Below, piece by piece: positions 13,823-35,100 of a stretch of DNA of 64,000 nt. The translations under genes were made by a program, and so were the position numbers. This DNA comes from Ptychodera flava. Its lineage: Eukaryota > Hemichordata > Enteropneusta > Ptychoderidae. The stretch's first letter is position 1, and every line of letters starts with the position of its first letter. The notes below the pieces were generated by a model. That model was not told where the DNA came from, made no database searches, and worked only from the letters and a program-made list of their open reading frames with translations. The stretch spans positions 26,677,654-26,741,653 of the forward strand of contig NC_091931.1 in the NCBI RefSeq assembly GCF_041260155.1. The letters run 5' to 3'.

Positions 13823-13837
13823 ATCGAAATCTAAGGG

Positions 13838-15151
13838 AGCCTTCAGTAATTACAGGCGGAGTGGGCCGGGGGTCTTGAGGGAGGGTCACATTTTAGAAAA
13901 CTGTCCAAGGGGGAGAATAACTTTTTGTAAACCTATGTTAGGGGGAGGGTCACTTTTGACAAAAGATGATTTTACCGCCAAACCTTTGAATGTCCATTTG
14001 ATATTTCCTGAATAGGAAATTGCCGACAAAATACGTCGATTCTTTTAAATACACACACATTATCGACAAGCTTCACAAGCCAAGAAGATGCAGTGGCATC
14101 CTATATTAAACACCTCCAACAGTTAAAACTGAAGAAAGATAAGAGACAAAAACATATGGGATAGATGACAAAGTGTAAATCAAATACCAAATGTCTATAA
14201 ATGCACATATATTGTTAGTTTTATGTTTTATATTGGCAAAAAAATGATCATAGTTATCTCACTAACATGTACGGTGAGTCAACATTTCGGTGAATTCCAA
14301 AATCCAATTTCTTGCAAACACATCCATTTGTAACCACTATAGTATAATCACGTACATTGATATGAATAATCAAGCATAATAAATACATAGATATACCTAT
14401 TTTTGTACTGGAAAAATTATTTATAGTTTCTTCATAGACTACCATGTGTAGTCAATCAACATTTCGGTGAAATTCCAAAATCCAATTTCTTAAAAACACA
14501 TCCATTGTAACCACCCTAGTCTAATCAAGTACATTAATATGAATAATCAAGAGTACATAAATACACAGATTTACCTATTTTTGTGTTCGATAGACTAACT
14601 GTATAGTAAATCAACATTTTCAATGAAATCCAAAACTCCAATTTCTTGTACATACATGCATGTTTTTCCTACTTCAAGCAAAGTACACTGCACTTAAATA
14701 TATTATCAAACAGATATAGCTTGTTGTGTGGAGGAAAATTGTCAATAGTTTGCCCGATAGACTCCCATGTATTATGATTTGATATTTTTGGGTGAAGCAC
14801 TTAATCAGGCACATCTTGCCGCCGTATAGTTGCGCAAAATATGGTGACCCTCCCGCAAATGCATGACCCTTCAAAAATGCTGTGTGATTAATTGCAATCC
14901 TCCCTCCCAGAACGCCAGCCTCCTCCCTGTAATTTTTGTCTGTAACTTACATAACAATTAAACTATTTGTTATGTAAATTAGCTGCAACTGTTTTCAATT
15001 ATTCCTGGAGAGAATGCTGCAGTGATTAGGGAGAATGCCGGACAAGGGGAGGGTCACATTTTAGACACAAGGATGGGAGAGGGTCACATTTTACAGAACA
15101 GGTGCGCGCGGATTTCACCCGGCCCACCCCCCTGTAATTACTGAAGGCTCA
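13838..15151. mobile_element. 1.3-kb terminal-inverted-repeat element in the SLC13 3' flank
   Basis: The left end AGCCTTCAGTAATTACAGG is mirrored by CCTGTAATTACTGAAGGCT at the right end, and both inner flanks contain GGCCGGG/CCCGGCC and GAGGGTCACATTTTA blocks. CTAAGG flanks both sides (13831 and 15152) and is a candidate target-site duplication. The interior 14250-14680 holds three degenerate tandem units of about 155-177 bp, each containing TCAACATTT followed by CCAATTTCTT. No transposase is encoded. It lies about 15 bp after the SLC13 stop codon, so it probably forms part of the 3' UTR; an AATAAA candidate lies beyond it at about 15757. Confidence 0.82.
14250..14680. repeat. Three internal tandem units of the 13838-15151 element
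   Basis: Similar words start at 14279, 14456 and 14610, each followed by CCAATTTCTT and, in the first two, by AACCAC and ATATGAATAATCAAG. The spacing is 177 and 154 bp, and the third unit is the most degenerate. Confidence 0.75.
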
Positions 15152-15896
15152 CTAAGGGCCTTAGAACTTATGAACTATGAACTGTCGGTACGCACAAAAA
15201 AAGTAATGGACGACTCACTTGCTTTTGTGACATATACATAAATCAAATCATGGTTAATGCGATACTTTCATAGAATAGAAGATTTTTAATGAACTATTAT
15301 TCGTTACGTATACATATTAGCCTGAATAGAAGATTTTTAATGAACTATTATTCGTTATGCATACACATTAGCCTACTTTATAATACTTTGGCTGAAACCG
15401 GAAGAACCGATTTAGAATTATTGAAGCATTACGCTATTTGACTAGCTCGAATTTCTTGGGGAGATGAATTTGAGAGGAGGTACTTCGAACTCCTCGAAAT
15501 CAAACAAAAATCTGAAAAAATAATGGCCTTGTATAAAGACACACGATAAATCACCACATATACAAACTCCAAATTTAATTTTGATTTACACTGCCCGGCA
15601 TTCCAGAACAGAATAATATCAAACGAGTTTCTAAAATCTCCGTGTAGCTGAAAATACTTTTATCCACTGATCTAGTTTTAGCATGTAACCTATGATAGAT
15701 ATATTGCAGCTAATTTACATAACAAACCTATGATAGATATATATATATATCTTATTAATAAAGATCGTTTGAAGATTGAAGAAATTGGTCGAGTACGCCT
15801 TTCATTTCTCCACACTGTGTCAAGACTTTGCTGTACTCCCGCTTCTTCCTGATGACTTCAATAGTTGCAGTTGGACTGACTCTATTTCTTGGAATT
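15152..15896. other. Possible SLC13 3' UTR end with a 51-bp duplication
   Basis: Contains two direct copies of a 51-bp unit beginning GAATAGAAGATTTTTAATGA at 15273 and 15324, and an AATAAA hexamer at 15757-15762 that could serve the SLC13 transcript. Nothing protein-coding was recognised. Confidence 0.45.
15273..15374. repeat. 51-bp direct tandem duplication (two units)
   Basis: The two units differ at only a few positions, which indicates a recent local duplication. Confidence 0.9.
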
Positions 15897-15901
15897 CTAT
15901 A

Positions 15902-15986
<85 letters not shown>
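15897..15986. repeat. (TA)n microsatellite
   Basis: A TA run of about 90 bp, with one short interruption near each end. Open frames rich in I and Y across it on both strands are artefacts. Confidence 0.96.
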
Positions 15987-16440
15987 GACAGGATAGGTCA
16001 AGCAGCACCAACTCTAGGACACAGGGTTCTTCACTACAAACTAAATTTTATTGTCCGACGTTTCGTGGGCTTAATCCCACTTCATCAGGGTTAAAAACTG
16101 AAATAAACGGATAACAGACTATAAGAGCATGTAAAAGGAAATAAAGGAAAGCTAAAATATTGAAACGAACTTGAAAAGCGAAACTCTAACTAGTATTTCC
16201 AGTGTTAACTGGACCTCAGACTCAACACGAGGATCTATACTGCACGTCAGAAGTTGTAACGCAAGAGTGTACTCACTTGTTGACTGTCAAGATGGAAATG
16301 ACCCTGAACCAACCAGAGCAGCAGTTGAAATGCAATGAGTGATTGACACCTACAAGCTGATTTACATATATTGAATGCAATGTACATCACATGTGAAACC
16401 CTACAAACGTAAGAAATGTGCAATATGGCGTACAATACAA
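15987..16440 (-). mobile_element. Repeat fragment with a hammerhead-like core, between two TA tracts
   Basis: On the minus strand the segment contains CTGATGA, a five-pair stem, GAAA and CGTC (see the entry at 16057-16088), followed by a T-rich tail. Such cores are known from the terminal repeats of Penelope-like retroelements and from retrozymes. No reverse transcriptase remains here, so the family assignment is only inference. TA tracts bound it on both sides. Confidence 0.4.
16057..16088 (-). ncRNA. Hammerhead-ribozyme-like core (probably incomplete)
   Basis: Read on the minus strand: CTGATGA (16088-16082), then a hairpin with GTGGG pairing to CCCAC, then GAAAC and GTC. This is the conserved hammerhead order of box I, stem II and box II. 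A matching stem III return strand with a cleavage triplet was not seen nearby, so activity is doubtful. Confidence 0.4.
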
Positions 16441-16453
16441 ATAGACAAACAAT

Positions 16454-16541
16454 GTATATATATATATATATATTTATATTCCTAGTATATATACTAAATA
16501 TATATATACTAAATATATATACCATATATATACCATATATA

Positions 16542-16612
<71 letters not shown>
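16454..16612. repeat. (TA)n microsatellite with imperfect left half
   Basis: Imperfect TATATAC and TAAATA units lead into a pure TA run from about 16540. Confidence 0.95.
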
Positions 16613-16615
<3 letters not shown>

Positions 16616-17128
16616 GCACACAAAGAGGGACCAAAAGGACATTTTTCAGCGAATAATGGATTCCTCACAGTCTATGTTACCTTTATTCCATGTATGTTTG
16701 TGTATACTTTACGTATACACATTCACTTCTCAATATTGATGTCTTGAGCAAGGTCAAATATGCTTGAAGTTGCAATCATTCATTGTCCTACATTACTGAA
16801 ACCGGCTATGTCGGTGTGCTGTTAGTGTATAAAGAATACGAACACTATTTGAAGGTTGTTTTCCAGAACTTCATTTTTGGAACACCTCTGTTACATATTT
16901 TACAAATATGTTCCCTCTTCGGACAAAGTCAAGTACTGCCATATGCGTTTTGTAATAAGAAATATATACCTGTCCACCGTATAATTACACGAACTTATTG
17001 GACCCTTTTACTATCAGTGAGTAACATATATAGCACATTTACTTTTTATATCAAACTTTTAACCTTAATAAAGGGAGCAGAAGCAACATTCTTGCGTCTA
17101 TCGAATTTGTTGCATTCATTTTTGTTTC
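16613..17128. other. Intergenic, nothing recognised
   Basis: The open frame 16783-17178 runs into the adjacent MITE and has no recognisable protein signature. Confidence 0.4.
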
Positions 17129-17315
17129 AAGGTATACTGTCACCTGTTCCAATTTTGCTACAGTTACCATGGAAATAAAAACTCTAACCAATCACAGATT
17201 TTGAGCGGGTGGCCGCTTTTTTAAAACAGCGCCGTCACATGGGCATTTTGAATACCAAGGAACACCCCTTTGACCATATATGGGCATATTTAGATTACAG
17301 GTGACTGTATACCTT
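17129..17315 (+). mobile_element. MITE family B, copy 1
   Basis: Ends AAGGTATACTGTCACCTG and CAGGTGACTGTATACCTT form terminal inverted repeats. The interior has AACCAATCACAGATTTTGAG, GGTGGCCGCTTTTT and GGGCATTTTGAATACCAAGG. A second copy in the opposite orientation lies at 63745-63932. Confidence 0.85.
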
Positions 17316-25278
<7,963 letters not shown>

Positions 25279-25520
25279 CCCACCCCCGCGCGTAGCAGAG
25301 CGATACTCTAACAAATGCAAATTATATTATTATTAATGGTGTGATGCAGGAAAGACCAAAATTCAACTTTTCGGAAACGACGAGTTTCTGAATATAAACT
25401 TAATTCCAATCCACTTGGAAAGTCCCGTCTTAGACTCCTAGGTTGCTTTGAAAGTCTTGAATTTGTTTATGAAACCAGTACTATTGGAAGACTGAATTAT
25501 ACAGCTAGTGGCACTTCAGA

Positions 25521-28500
25521 TTAGAATCTGACTCCGCATCTTGGTCCGTAATATTGCGCGCGGCATCTACAGATGGGATGACCGCCGTCCAGGTAACATG
25601 TGCCACTGTTGCTGCAATGGTTGCTTGGACAAGGCACAAGATCACAGGTTTCGTAGGAACACTGGCAGCTTTCACCGAAATAGCCCCCTCGGCAGAGGCA
25701 CACGTGTAAATTGTTCGGTACGTGGGTTCTGCACACTCCGTCATGCCGACAGTGGTTGTTCGATTCAAGACATTCGGTAAACTCACACGATGTTCCGTAC
25801 GTACGGGCAACACACTCACAGTACGCTGTGTACGTTCTGTCTCGTATCTGTAAACAGGCATTTTCAAAAAAAGGAGAATTATCAACAAATAATGACAGAC
25901 GTTGCACTGATTGGGATGAGAGCAATTCTTCAATCTGTATTGAAATATTACATTTCCAATAAGACTCGAAGAATTGCGGTATTTCCCATGCATTTTTCGA
26001 ACGGTGTGCATTTGTTTCTTTGACCTTGGGGTCAAATTCAAATGTGTCTCTCACCTGTAAATTGCAACAATCTCAAATGGAAATGTTTCTGGAGCATATT
26101 TCTAGCAACGCGAGCTAACTTTGGTGCCCTACGCAGATTAAAAAACTTTGCGTTCCGCATGGACACCCAAAAACGTTGAATGGCAAATCAAAACATTACA
26201 TATCCTACCTGACAAATCCCGCCGTTGTGACATACGTGATTAGCGCAGGGGTTATAGGTCAGCGAACAGTCATTAGCTGAAAAACAGGAATCAAAATGAA
26301 AAGAAGTAAATTTATCATTGTACTGGAAGTTAGTTTTAAATCGTAATGATTTATGACCGTCTAGGAATGCTTATAATTATAGCAATATGATTTATGAATC
26401 GTGATCGACATCCGTAGGGTATAAACAGGGATTTATCAACATAAAAATCACCGATTCATCAGGCTGCTATTTATGGTTGTATAAAGTGTCACATACCGTA
26501 AAATCCAGGTGGACAAATGCAATGGTAACCACTGAGGGAACTATCTATGCACGTCGCACCGTTCTGGCACGGTTGGGAGTGACACCCCCGGGTATGCTCC
26601 TCGACCAAGCCCTCTCCTGAAAGAACAACGGATATGACGTGGCTAATGGTATCAGCTCAATGAAACGTCCTTACAAGAATCATTAGACTCAATGGTCGTA
26701 ACTCTCTGAACCACAGAGGGCCATAATGGATGTGAGCCTCTAATTATAGAGGACGACCATGCATGTGACATCCTAAATTGTAGAGGACCACAATAGTTGT
26801 AGCTAAAAGTAACTTTGAAAGTGGAGAAACTATTCATCCAATCAAACAGGGAAAATATTGATTCTTTAATCAATTGCGGCAACAATATCGAATCGGAAGA
26901 CGTCTTGTTATGACATCATATGTGAGGCCGATAGCCCTCTTGTCCGCCTTGTGATTTGTCATTCATTGTATGTTACCGGAACACATATATTGCCTTCTAT
27001 CATATAATCTCTGCCTTTTGTGTAAACAAACCCACAATTACAAAATCTGTAACATTTATATAAGGTGCTATTCTGGTCTTCGATTTTTAATAGAAATATA
27101 AAACCAGAGAAAAGAAGTGAAAAACGGAATTCTTTTGAAGTTTGTTCAGCTGTTCTATCACAGCAACTTCTGCAAGTCAGGTGAAAACGTGTTTATTCTC
27201 GTCCTGTTTCGGTAATTTCCTGCTCTGTGCGCGGAGTGCAGTGCTCGATGCAGTATCGCAGGGCAGCAGAACAGTATATGAATAGAAATAAAAACACACC
27301 AAGTATCCCATGCATGAAGCTCGAGTAAGACATCTCTTGTGTACTTGATATGTTTTTTAATAAATGTATGTTTACATATTATATGTAAACGGACATAAGT
27401 CTACAGATGTCTCCGTAGAAAATTAGACAAGGCAGAGCTTTAACATAAAGTTCTTCAGCTACAAAGTTATGATATGTGTTTCTAAAGTTTCTTGCGTCTC
27501 TTCAGACATTCTGTGTTATCTATGACATTTCAAGGCCAAACAAGATATGCAATTCAAATACACTAACATGTCCTTTTCCTTTCTATCGAGTACGTCGCAA
27601 CGACACGCTTTTGTAGACTTGCAACTAAAGTCCTGTTGGTGACGGCATCTGCGTTCGTTTGGTCGTCATTTGTATTTTTTGTGTATGGATGGTTTTACTT
27701 GAAGTCATTTTTGACCGTGTAAAACTGAGTATGGAAAAGAAAATACGGCGACGACTGTGAAAGTCGTGGTGTATATTATCTCAAGTGCACGATTAAATTT
27801 GATTAGTCACAACATAAGGGCTGCTTATTTTTAGTGCAAAAGTAATACAGTAATACCTCTGTCCTCCAAAACCAACTCTGACCGTACATCGTGTCGATCA
27901 AGGCAGACGACATGATGCCTGCAGAGATGCGGAGAGAGACTTTGACAAGTGGAAGTAGCAAATTTCGGTGACAATACGGTACTTTTGGCGTACGTCTGTC
28001 GTTATCGGAAGACAGCGTGGCTAATATGTGTAAAATGCGCCAATGGCGTGTTTCAGACACGAAAGTGATGATGACATCATTAATTTTTATCTATTTTATA
28101 AAAAATTGCCAATCGGTCACGTGGTCACATTGGAGCCTTATTCAGCAAGTGTACCTGACATGCTGTAAATTCAAAAAGAAAAAATCAAAGAGATTAGTTT
28201 GTGGAACTAAAGTACATGTGTTCAAGATCTGTCGGTCACAATATGATATATCGACATATCAGTATACATAAGGTAGAAAATTAGAGTCAATATAAAAATA
28301 GGAAATTATGTTATTGTTGAAATACTGATGTATCTGTTTCTATTTTTCAACTAGATACATCGTTTGACCGCGCCACGCCATACATTTGTCTGAAGATTGC
28401 AAGATCAATGAAACTCAAGAAATATGTTATTTTGCACCAGAAGTAATTTATGTTCATACACCCAACCTGAGATAAAAAATTATTCATTTATCCATTCACT

Positions 28501-29752
28501 TAATAACCGTCTTTTTGTGTATGTCATTTTATAATTACTCTCACTTAAATAAGGTGGAGCAGTATACTTTCAATCGCTGCAGGATTTACATCACAGGGTT
28601 TACGATTGGCATTATTATAATTTCTATCAAGGTAAACAGATTGTTTCACTTCCTCAAGGCTTACCCTGTCAACACTTTATGATATATAGTACTTAATAAT
28701 TGGGATATTTTATTACCACTTGCTGATAGCCATGTATATAGCGTGTTCGTCACTCTCGGTCATGCTTATTTTAGGTTTGTTTGTTGTTGTTGTGTTGTTG
28801 TTTTATTTTGGGGGGTCGGTTTTTGGTTTTTAGGGTTTTTTTGTTGGCTATTTGGTAGGGCGTTGGTAGGCGTTTTGTTCTTTTTTTTCGGAGGCGCTAA
28901 GTTGCAAGGGGTTCAAAGTAGTAATGTTGAATTTCACCTCATTTTTAACCATCCTCCCCACCCCCCAACAAAGATCTATCGGTGGATCCGAAACTTACGA
29001 TGAGCTTAGCGCTGACATGCAAAGAGTGAAGGAAACATATTCAAGACGAAGCTCACTATAAAGCTTATGGAGTAAATAAAGTTTTCGGGAATTTTATTTT
29101 CCCTATAGAGAATTTCGGCCATTTTGAATTTCAAATATCGGTAATAAAATATAAGGTTATTTGTTTCTCTAAAGTTAAAATTTGTACGGTGACCCCCCCC
29201 CCCCTTCGATTTCTATTCTTTATTTTAAAAGAAAATGGTTGAAAGTTTGCTTGAGAGAAGTTTGAGCAAAATTTTGCCTTTCATTTCTGAGACTAGAACT
29301 ATACCTTCAAATAGATTTTAATACCATTGAGCTGATTTGTGACCCGAATAGCGCCGAGTCCAGGCTAGGTTCACAAGCAACGCTGTCCCTTTGTAAATCA
29401 TTCGACACAACCAGCGTCCAGATCTACTTTGCACAGCCCGGTTACGACAATAGCATGCGCACAAAAACGTTGGACACGTACAGTTTTCGGGTACAATCAG
29501 CATTAGCCGTTCGAGTGTCACTCTAGTGGCACTGACACTCCATCAAGATATGACTACACGCACCATGGTAATTGTGTAATTATACTGTGTTTGCTCGAAA
29601 TGCAGCTGAAAATAATAATTTTTTTCTTTCTCTATATGGCAAGAGGTAGCAGCTTGGTATGACTTACCTGGGTCAATATTAGCAGACGACTTTAGGGCTG
29701 AAAGACAAATTATCCCGATGACGAAAATTCGGGGATCCAATATAGGTAACAT
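25521..29752 (-). CDS. Secreted protein with four EGF domains, paralog B (199 aa)
   Basis: Exons in transcription order: 29752-29668 (signal peptide), 26616-26497, 26276-26209, 25847-25521 (stop TAA). Intron phases 1, 1, 0 and the sizes of the last two exons (68 and 327 nt) are the same as in paralog A. The signal region reads [19 protein letters not shown]. The four EGF units are in the same order, and the last exon is 84/108 residues identical to A by direct comparison. Paralog B has a slightly longer linker before EGF1. A secreted extracellular role is expected; no named ortholog is recognised. Conservation is strongest in EGF3-EGF4 and weaker in the N-terminal region. Intron 1 contains MITE copy 4. 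Confidence 0.9.
26640..28990. other. EGF gene B intron 1, left part
   Basis: No additional exon recognised. The open frame 27803-28060 on the minus strand has no domain signature and no supportable splice context. A T/G-rich low-complexity tract lies at about 28770-28890. Confidence 0.4.
29000..29310 (+). mobile_element. MITE family A, copy 4 (EGF gene B intron 1)
   Basis: Shares TTTTGAATTTCAAATATCGG, GGTTATTTGTTTCTCTA, GTACGGTGACC and AGTTTGAGCAAAATTTT with copies 1, 5 and 6. A C run at about 29193-29204 interrupts it. The right end is degenerate. Confidence 0.75.
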
Positions 29753-32139
29753 TTATGACGTAATGCAGAGACAGGTCAGACGTTTGTATATTGTAGATAC
29801 CTCTGTTCGAAATAGGGTTCCACTTACGTAGCTTTCTTTAAATTCTCCCGGTAAAGTTTGCGTCAAAGACAAACAAACACGATGACTGATTAGAAAGGCG
29901 TTGAGTGTTTTGGGAGGAACTTGAGAAACCCAGCCGGCCAAATTGAAGCCTCGAGGACGAGAATGCTGCATGCGTTTTGCAATGTTTACCTGCTCTAAGT
30001 GGGTGCACGTCGGTATGCACGATAAGGATGTCATTATACAGCCTCGCTAATTCGTCCGTGACTGTTAGAACCATCACCTCCGGATTTATTTTCAACCTAT
30101 CCAGCTAGCGACCAGCGCCAGTTGGTTAAATGTTATTGACAGTCTACAGAACCGGTCTATTAGAAGCCGCGTAGGCCCTATATCTGTACGCGCAACTATC
30201 CAAAAAGGGTATTTTTATCACGTAATTCATTTTTTCACAATCGTTTTTTATACCTTGCACGGCATCGCCACTTAATAATTTACCATTTGATTCAATTTTC
30301 TTTCCATTTTACCGAATCAAAGGTAATATTTGATTCGCCTTGGGTGATTTTTTACTTCGATTGATTTTTGTATGCGCTAATTCTGTTTTTTTTAATTATC
30401 ATTATTGGTTCACTACTGCATAATTAATTTTTTAACATTTTACAGATTGGATGGCACGCTATTATAACAAGGTAATTGCGTATAGACCGGACACACGATA
30501 GAGCGGCTTCATTGAAGCAATGCACCCAGGAGTGCAATGGTCCCGCAGAGAAGTCTATCCCGGTTATTCCATTCTGGTGTCGAAATTAATTACATTATTC
30601 ACCAAGTAACAGAGAGGAACACTCCGGCCTATGTTGGAGCTCACATATTTGCTGTGTAGGGATTCTCTTAGGGGCAAAACATTTGTTTGGAGAGGAGGGA
30701 CCAGGTTCTGATCAAGGTTAATGTGTCTGAAATACATGTACTTGACTCTTGCAAACTGGCATACTAATGAACCACGACACAAATTTTGTGTATTCGGCCA
30801 CATAAAATCTATCACACGGCATGTTTTCTAGGGATATTTTGTGTTTTGGTTTATTTGCTTGTGGAACGTCAAGACTTTTTTTTCTGGCCTCTCTCGCACA
30901 CACACGCACTCGCATGCAAATATTGAGAGTAACATGTGCAGTATGTCTTTTTATCTCTCATTAACACTTTTTATTTATATTTGTTTCTTGATAGACCATG
31001 AACACGATTGGAACTTATCTGGGAGAATAGAATACTGTAGAAATTCTGGTTTAATCAGCAAACTTAAGCTCATCTACTTTTCTTCTTGTTTTGCAATTCA
31101 CTTGTTTTTATTGGTAATTTGTAATATTGCAACTTTCAGCTCTAGGGCCACCTAACACTTTTGATAAATTTGAACAATTAAAAGATCCTACTCCTCCTAA
31201 TTAGTTCCTATCGTGTTCATGTTAAAGATACAAATATTGAGTTTACACACACTTCCATCACAATGGTGTAACACCTTACAGTGATTTATACAAGCTTGCC
31301 GTAACGTCACTACCGAATTATGCTGTTGTCCCCGGCCATGCATAACCCTACTCACTAACGTGTTTTTCTGGGACACCCTTGGCTGGTTCATCTGAGAGAG
31401 GTGTTGAGCTTTAAGCTGTGATTATCCAGCATACTTTAGGTGACAATGAAGCAGAACATGGAGGAAAAAGAAGCAATAAGTAACAACAAGACCTTTCATT
31501 ATTGATAGATTTGGGGTCAATCATGGGGGGTCCACAATTTGGGCAACTGAGGAGTAGCCTTAGATAACAGACTGGGACTATGCATTGAATGCCAAAAAAA
31601 TTTCCAATATTTAACAAGTATCCTCGATTTGTTCTCTGTCTGCCTGTTTAAAGACAAAGTTTCTCTCTTGTTGTCGCAATCAAAGCACACAGGAATGTTC
31701 CTAAGCAATCTGTCAACAAGGGCCCCAGACAAAGCCCAGCATTTTCTTTTCATATAAAATAATTCTGTGTAAAAAAATACTTCACTGGGCAGACCTACTT
31801 TAACGCTAGAAGTATAACAGATGTGATGGTGAAGCGGAAATACAGAGCAAAGAAATTATGAAGAAAGTGAGCACGTACGTGTATTTGTACTATGTATGTA
31901 TATAGTACAAATGTAACTGTATACTGGTATGTATATACTACATATGTTTATGTTGACCATGATGGTGACAGTATTGTTTGCGTAGGACACTAAACTGCTA
32001 TTTGAAGACACAGCTACATGACTGCCTTGCGACAGATAGATATTTTCAAAGTTTGGATGGTGATTTCTGTCCAATATTCTTGGGGCAGTTTAGATTTGTT
32101 CCTTCAAACTTTGCATTTACTAAAATGACCCGTTCGTCT
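29753..32139. other. Intergenic: EGF gene B promoter side and VPS36 3' flank
   Basis: Both neighbouring genes read leftward, so the left part should hold the EGF gene B promoter and the right part the VPS36 3' UTR. Several open frames of 60-100 codons exist, but none has splice or motif support. No repeat family was identified. Confidence 0.4.
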
Positions 32140-35100
32140 TCATCTCAAAGGCCCCGTCAGGAAAAGATTTGGATAAAACCTAACGCCCTCAACAGACTCA
32201 TCCCTACACGCTCTCCCTTTCTCTTCTGAAGCAAGTAACCTGAAACACAAAACACTTGAATGAGTGAGTGAGCTTTCAAACAATACCAATGTTTGGTTGA
32301 GTCCTGTTCTTTTCAATTTGAATGTTGATAACAATTTACACAGAAAAGAAACCCATACCATTACACCTAACTATCCATGTAGCATAGCAGTAAAACACAG
32401 TAACAGAAAATATAGTAAAATCTCAATTTATATATTTCCAGAAACGTGTGATTTCATCTCACACACATCCCCTTTTCTCTGCCAATCTCTGATAGATTTG
32501 AAACTCATAACTCTGGTTTAATCACGACTACACAGCTGGATTTGAAAAATACCAATTTTGTACAGAGATGATGCTATTTTTTTTGCAGTGGGTGAAAAAA
32601 ATCTTAATCCACTTACCTTCCTTTAGCTAGTACTACTGATATGCCAACTGAGTGAGACAATTCATCAGCTGTGAGGGAGCCTTGTGCTGTAAGCTGAAAA
32701 CAAAAACAAACAAAAAAATATTTTCAATGAAATCTTTGCTCCAGAGGACTCAATTCGAACACTGCAAGACAACAGTGAGTCAAACCATAATATTTATGAA
32801 AATCAATTATTCACAGACTCAACATATATACTGGTAGCCAGTTTGAATAAAAAATATTGGTGTCCTACATGAATTTTGGCTCTCTACAAACATTTCTTTC
32901 AAAATATTTCAAAAGACTGACAGGGAGGCATTTTGAGAACTTCCTCCAGAGCATGATTTGAAAAAATACAGAAACTTGGTTCAGAGAATACTCCTCCCCT
33001 AGAAGGAAGCTAAACTTTAATACATAATAGGTGATATATCAGGAAGATTCAATGAAACTAGAAAACAGCTACATGGGGGGTACACTGAGCATACGGTACT
33101 CACCAATTCAACTGTTTGGTTTATAGCCTGTTCCTCTGCATGGGACACCAACTCAATGACTTTGACTCCACTGGTAAATGTTCGAAGTCTGCAAGTGATA
33201 AAATCCATTAGTATTTCAAATGTGTCAGGAGTGATATGAGTCTAAGTGACACATTATTTAACCCTTTCACCCCTAGTTCCCTGTATACAGGTCCAACTTT
33301 ACCATAGAAAACAATGGATTTGGGACAAACCATGGTGGTGAAAGGGTAGGACATATTTTTCCTTTGCACTAAATAATCTCTTTTTCACAGAAAATTATGG
33401 CTCTTTTTTGAGTTTTACAAGTAGAAAGTTGGAATATTCTTGGGTGTGCATGTCTGGTTTTTGTGAAACTGAAGGGTTGCGCACTTGGGCATTCTGACTA
33501 TAATACTGCAAATCAAACAGACGGGCAAGTTTATGAAATGACAAGGTATTAAAAGGATTTACACAGAAGTGATACCAAGTTTCAGAGAGATAAAGATCAT
33601 CCTGAGCACACTGAGAGAAGATTAAACAAAAGAGTAACATGAGCCATGAAACAATTTTCAGCAAATACAAGAGTACAGATATTCTTGGCTCTATTCAACC
33701 ACACAGTCACAATGTGAGGGGGCACTTTAATGAAACTACCAAACAATTTTCAAAAAAGCAATGTTCAGCTAAATAGGAATAAAGACATTCTTGCCACTCT
33801 TCAACCATGTGAGGGCGCACTTCAGTGAACCAGAGAACCAATTTTCAGAAAATAGATTTTCAGCAAAATATGAGTAGAGACATTTTTGTCACTCTTCAAC
33901 CAACCATTGACCAAGTGAGGTCACAACTGAATGAAGCACACGCTAGACATACAATGCAAATAGTAAAGAAACTATATTATCACAGAAAAAGAGAAATGAG
34001 CAATATGTGTTACAGTCTCAGCTTTGGAGAGAAACTACAACACTTTGAATGTTTCATAGCTTCTGAAAGAAAAGTTCACTACACAGGTTTTGGATAAAAC
34101 CTCAAATTAAATATCTCCAAGAGAGCAGAATACGGCATATGACCTTCTTACCTAAGTGGAAGCTTCAAAGATTCAAATAATTTACAGGCTTCAACAAGGT
34201 CATCTGGAGACAGTAACTGTGTGAATAAAATGTGAATTATAATTTCGGAAAAACATGAAATTCTGAAGGTGTGCGTCTTTCAAAATACCAATGCATGCAT
34301 CACTGTCGTTTATCAATACATCCATATTTTAAGACATGAGAACAAAGGTCAAATATCAAATTTACCTTTGAACTTCAATGGGCACCTCTTTCTGTCTTTG
34401 TAACTGTTGCCGTATATATCCGCATAAGTGCCCATGCTCCAGTAAGCACCCACCCCTTGCTTTCAATGAAAGTTTCAAATGACCAGGCAAGAGCCCACCA
34501 CAATTTGTCAGGTTTTTTTGAAGGGGAAACATTAAAATTTGAAATCATCGTCAGCAAGTCTCATTCATTCTAAATTTTCAGTTGTGCCAGCTGGGCTCTT
34601 TGCATATTTGGTGGCCCTAATTATCAAGACAGTTTGTTATGTGTCTAACAGTGAACAAATTTGACGACATAATCTGAACGACATGGCATATGTCAAACCT
34701 TCACTGCCTTCTTTTTGCTGACAATGAAAACAGATCATTTTAACAAAATTCAAGCATGTTGAACATGTTTGGGTGAGGTAAGGGTATGCATCCGCCTCAA
34801 ATTTCTGAGAGAAAGACATGCACCGGACCCTGGGTGCTTTCACAGATACAAACATCAGAAAACAACATATCTTAGTCTTTGCTTTCTGAGACTTATCACA
34901 AAATAAGACGACGCATGTAATGTATGAGTAACATGTATTTTGTAAAGAATAGGAGTACCTCCCCCTGATATTTGCTTACCTCCATTCCCCGGGCCCTATT
35001 AACTCTACAGTACACATCTGTCAAAGCCATCATTCCACCATTTTCCTGGAGGACAAAAGAGAATGACAAAATGAACACTTTGAGATAAAACATCGCTTTC

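Noticed and set aside
27803-28060. 85-codon minus-strand frame in EGF gene B intron 1
   Set aside because: No domain, no supporting splice partner and no composition signal.
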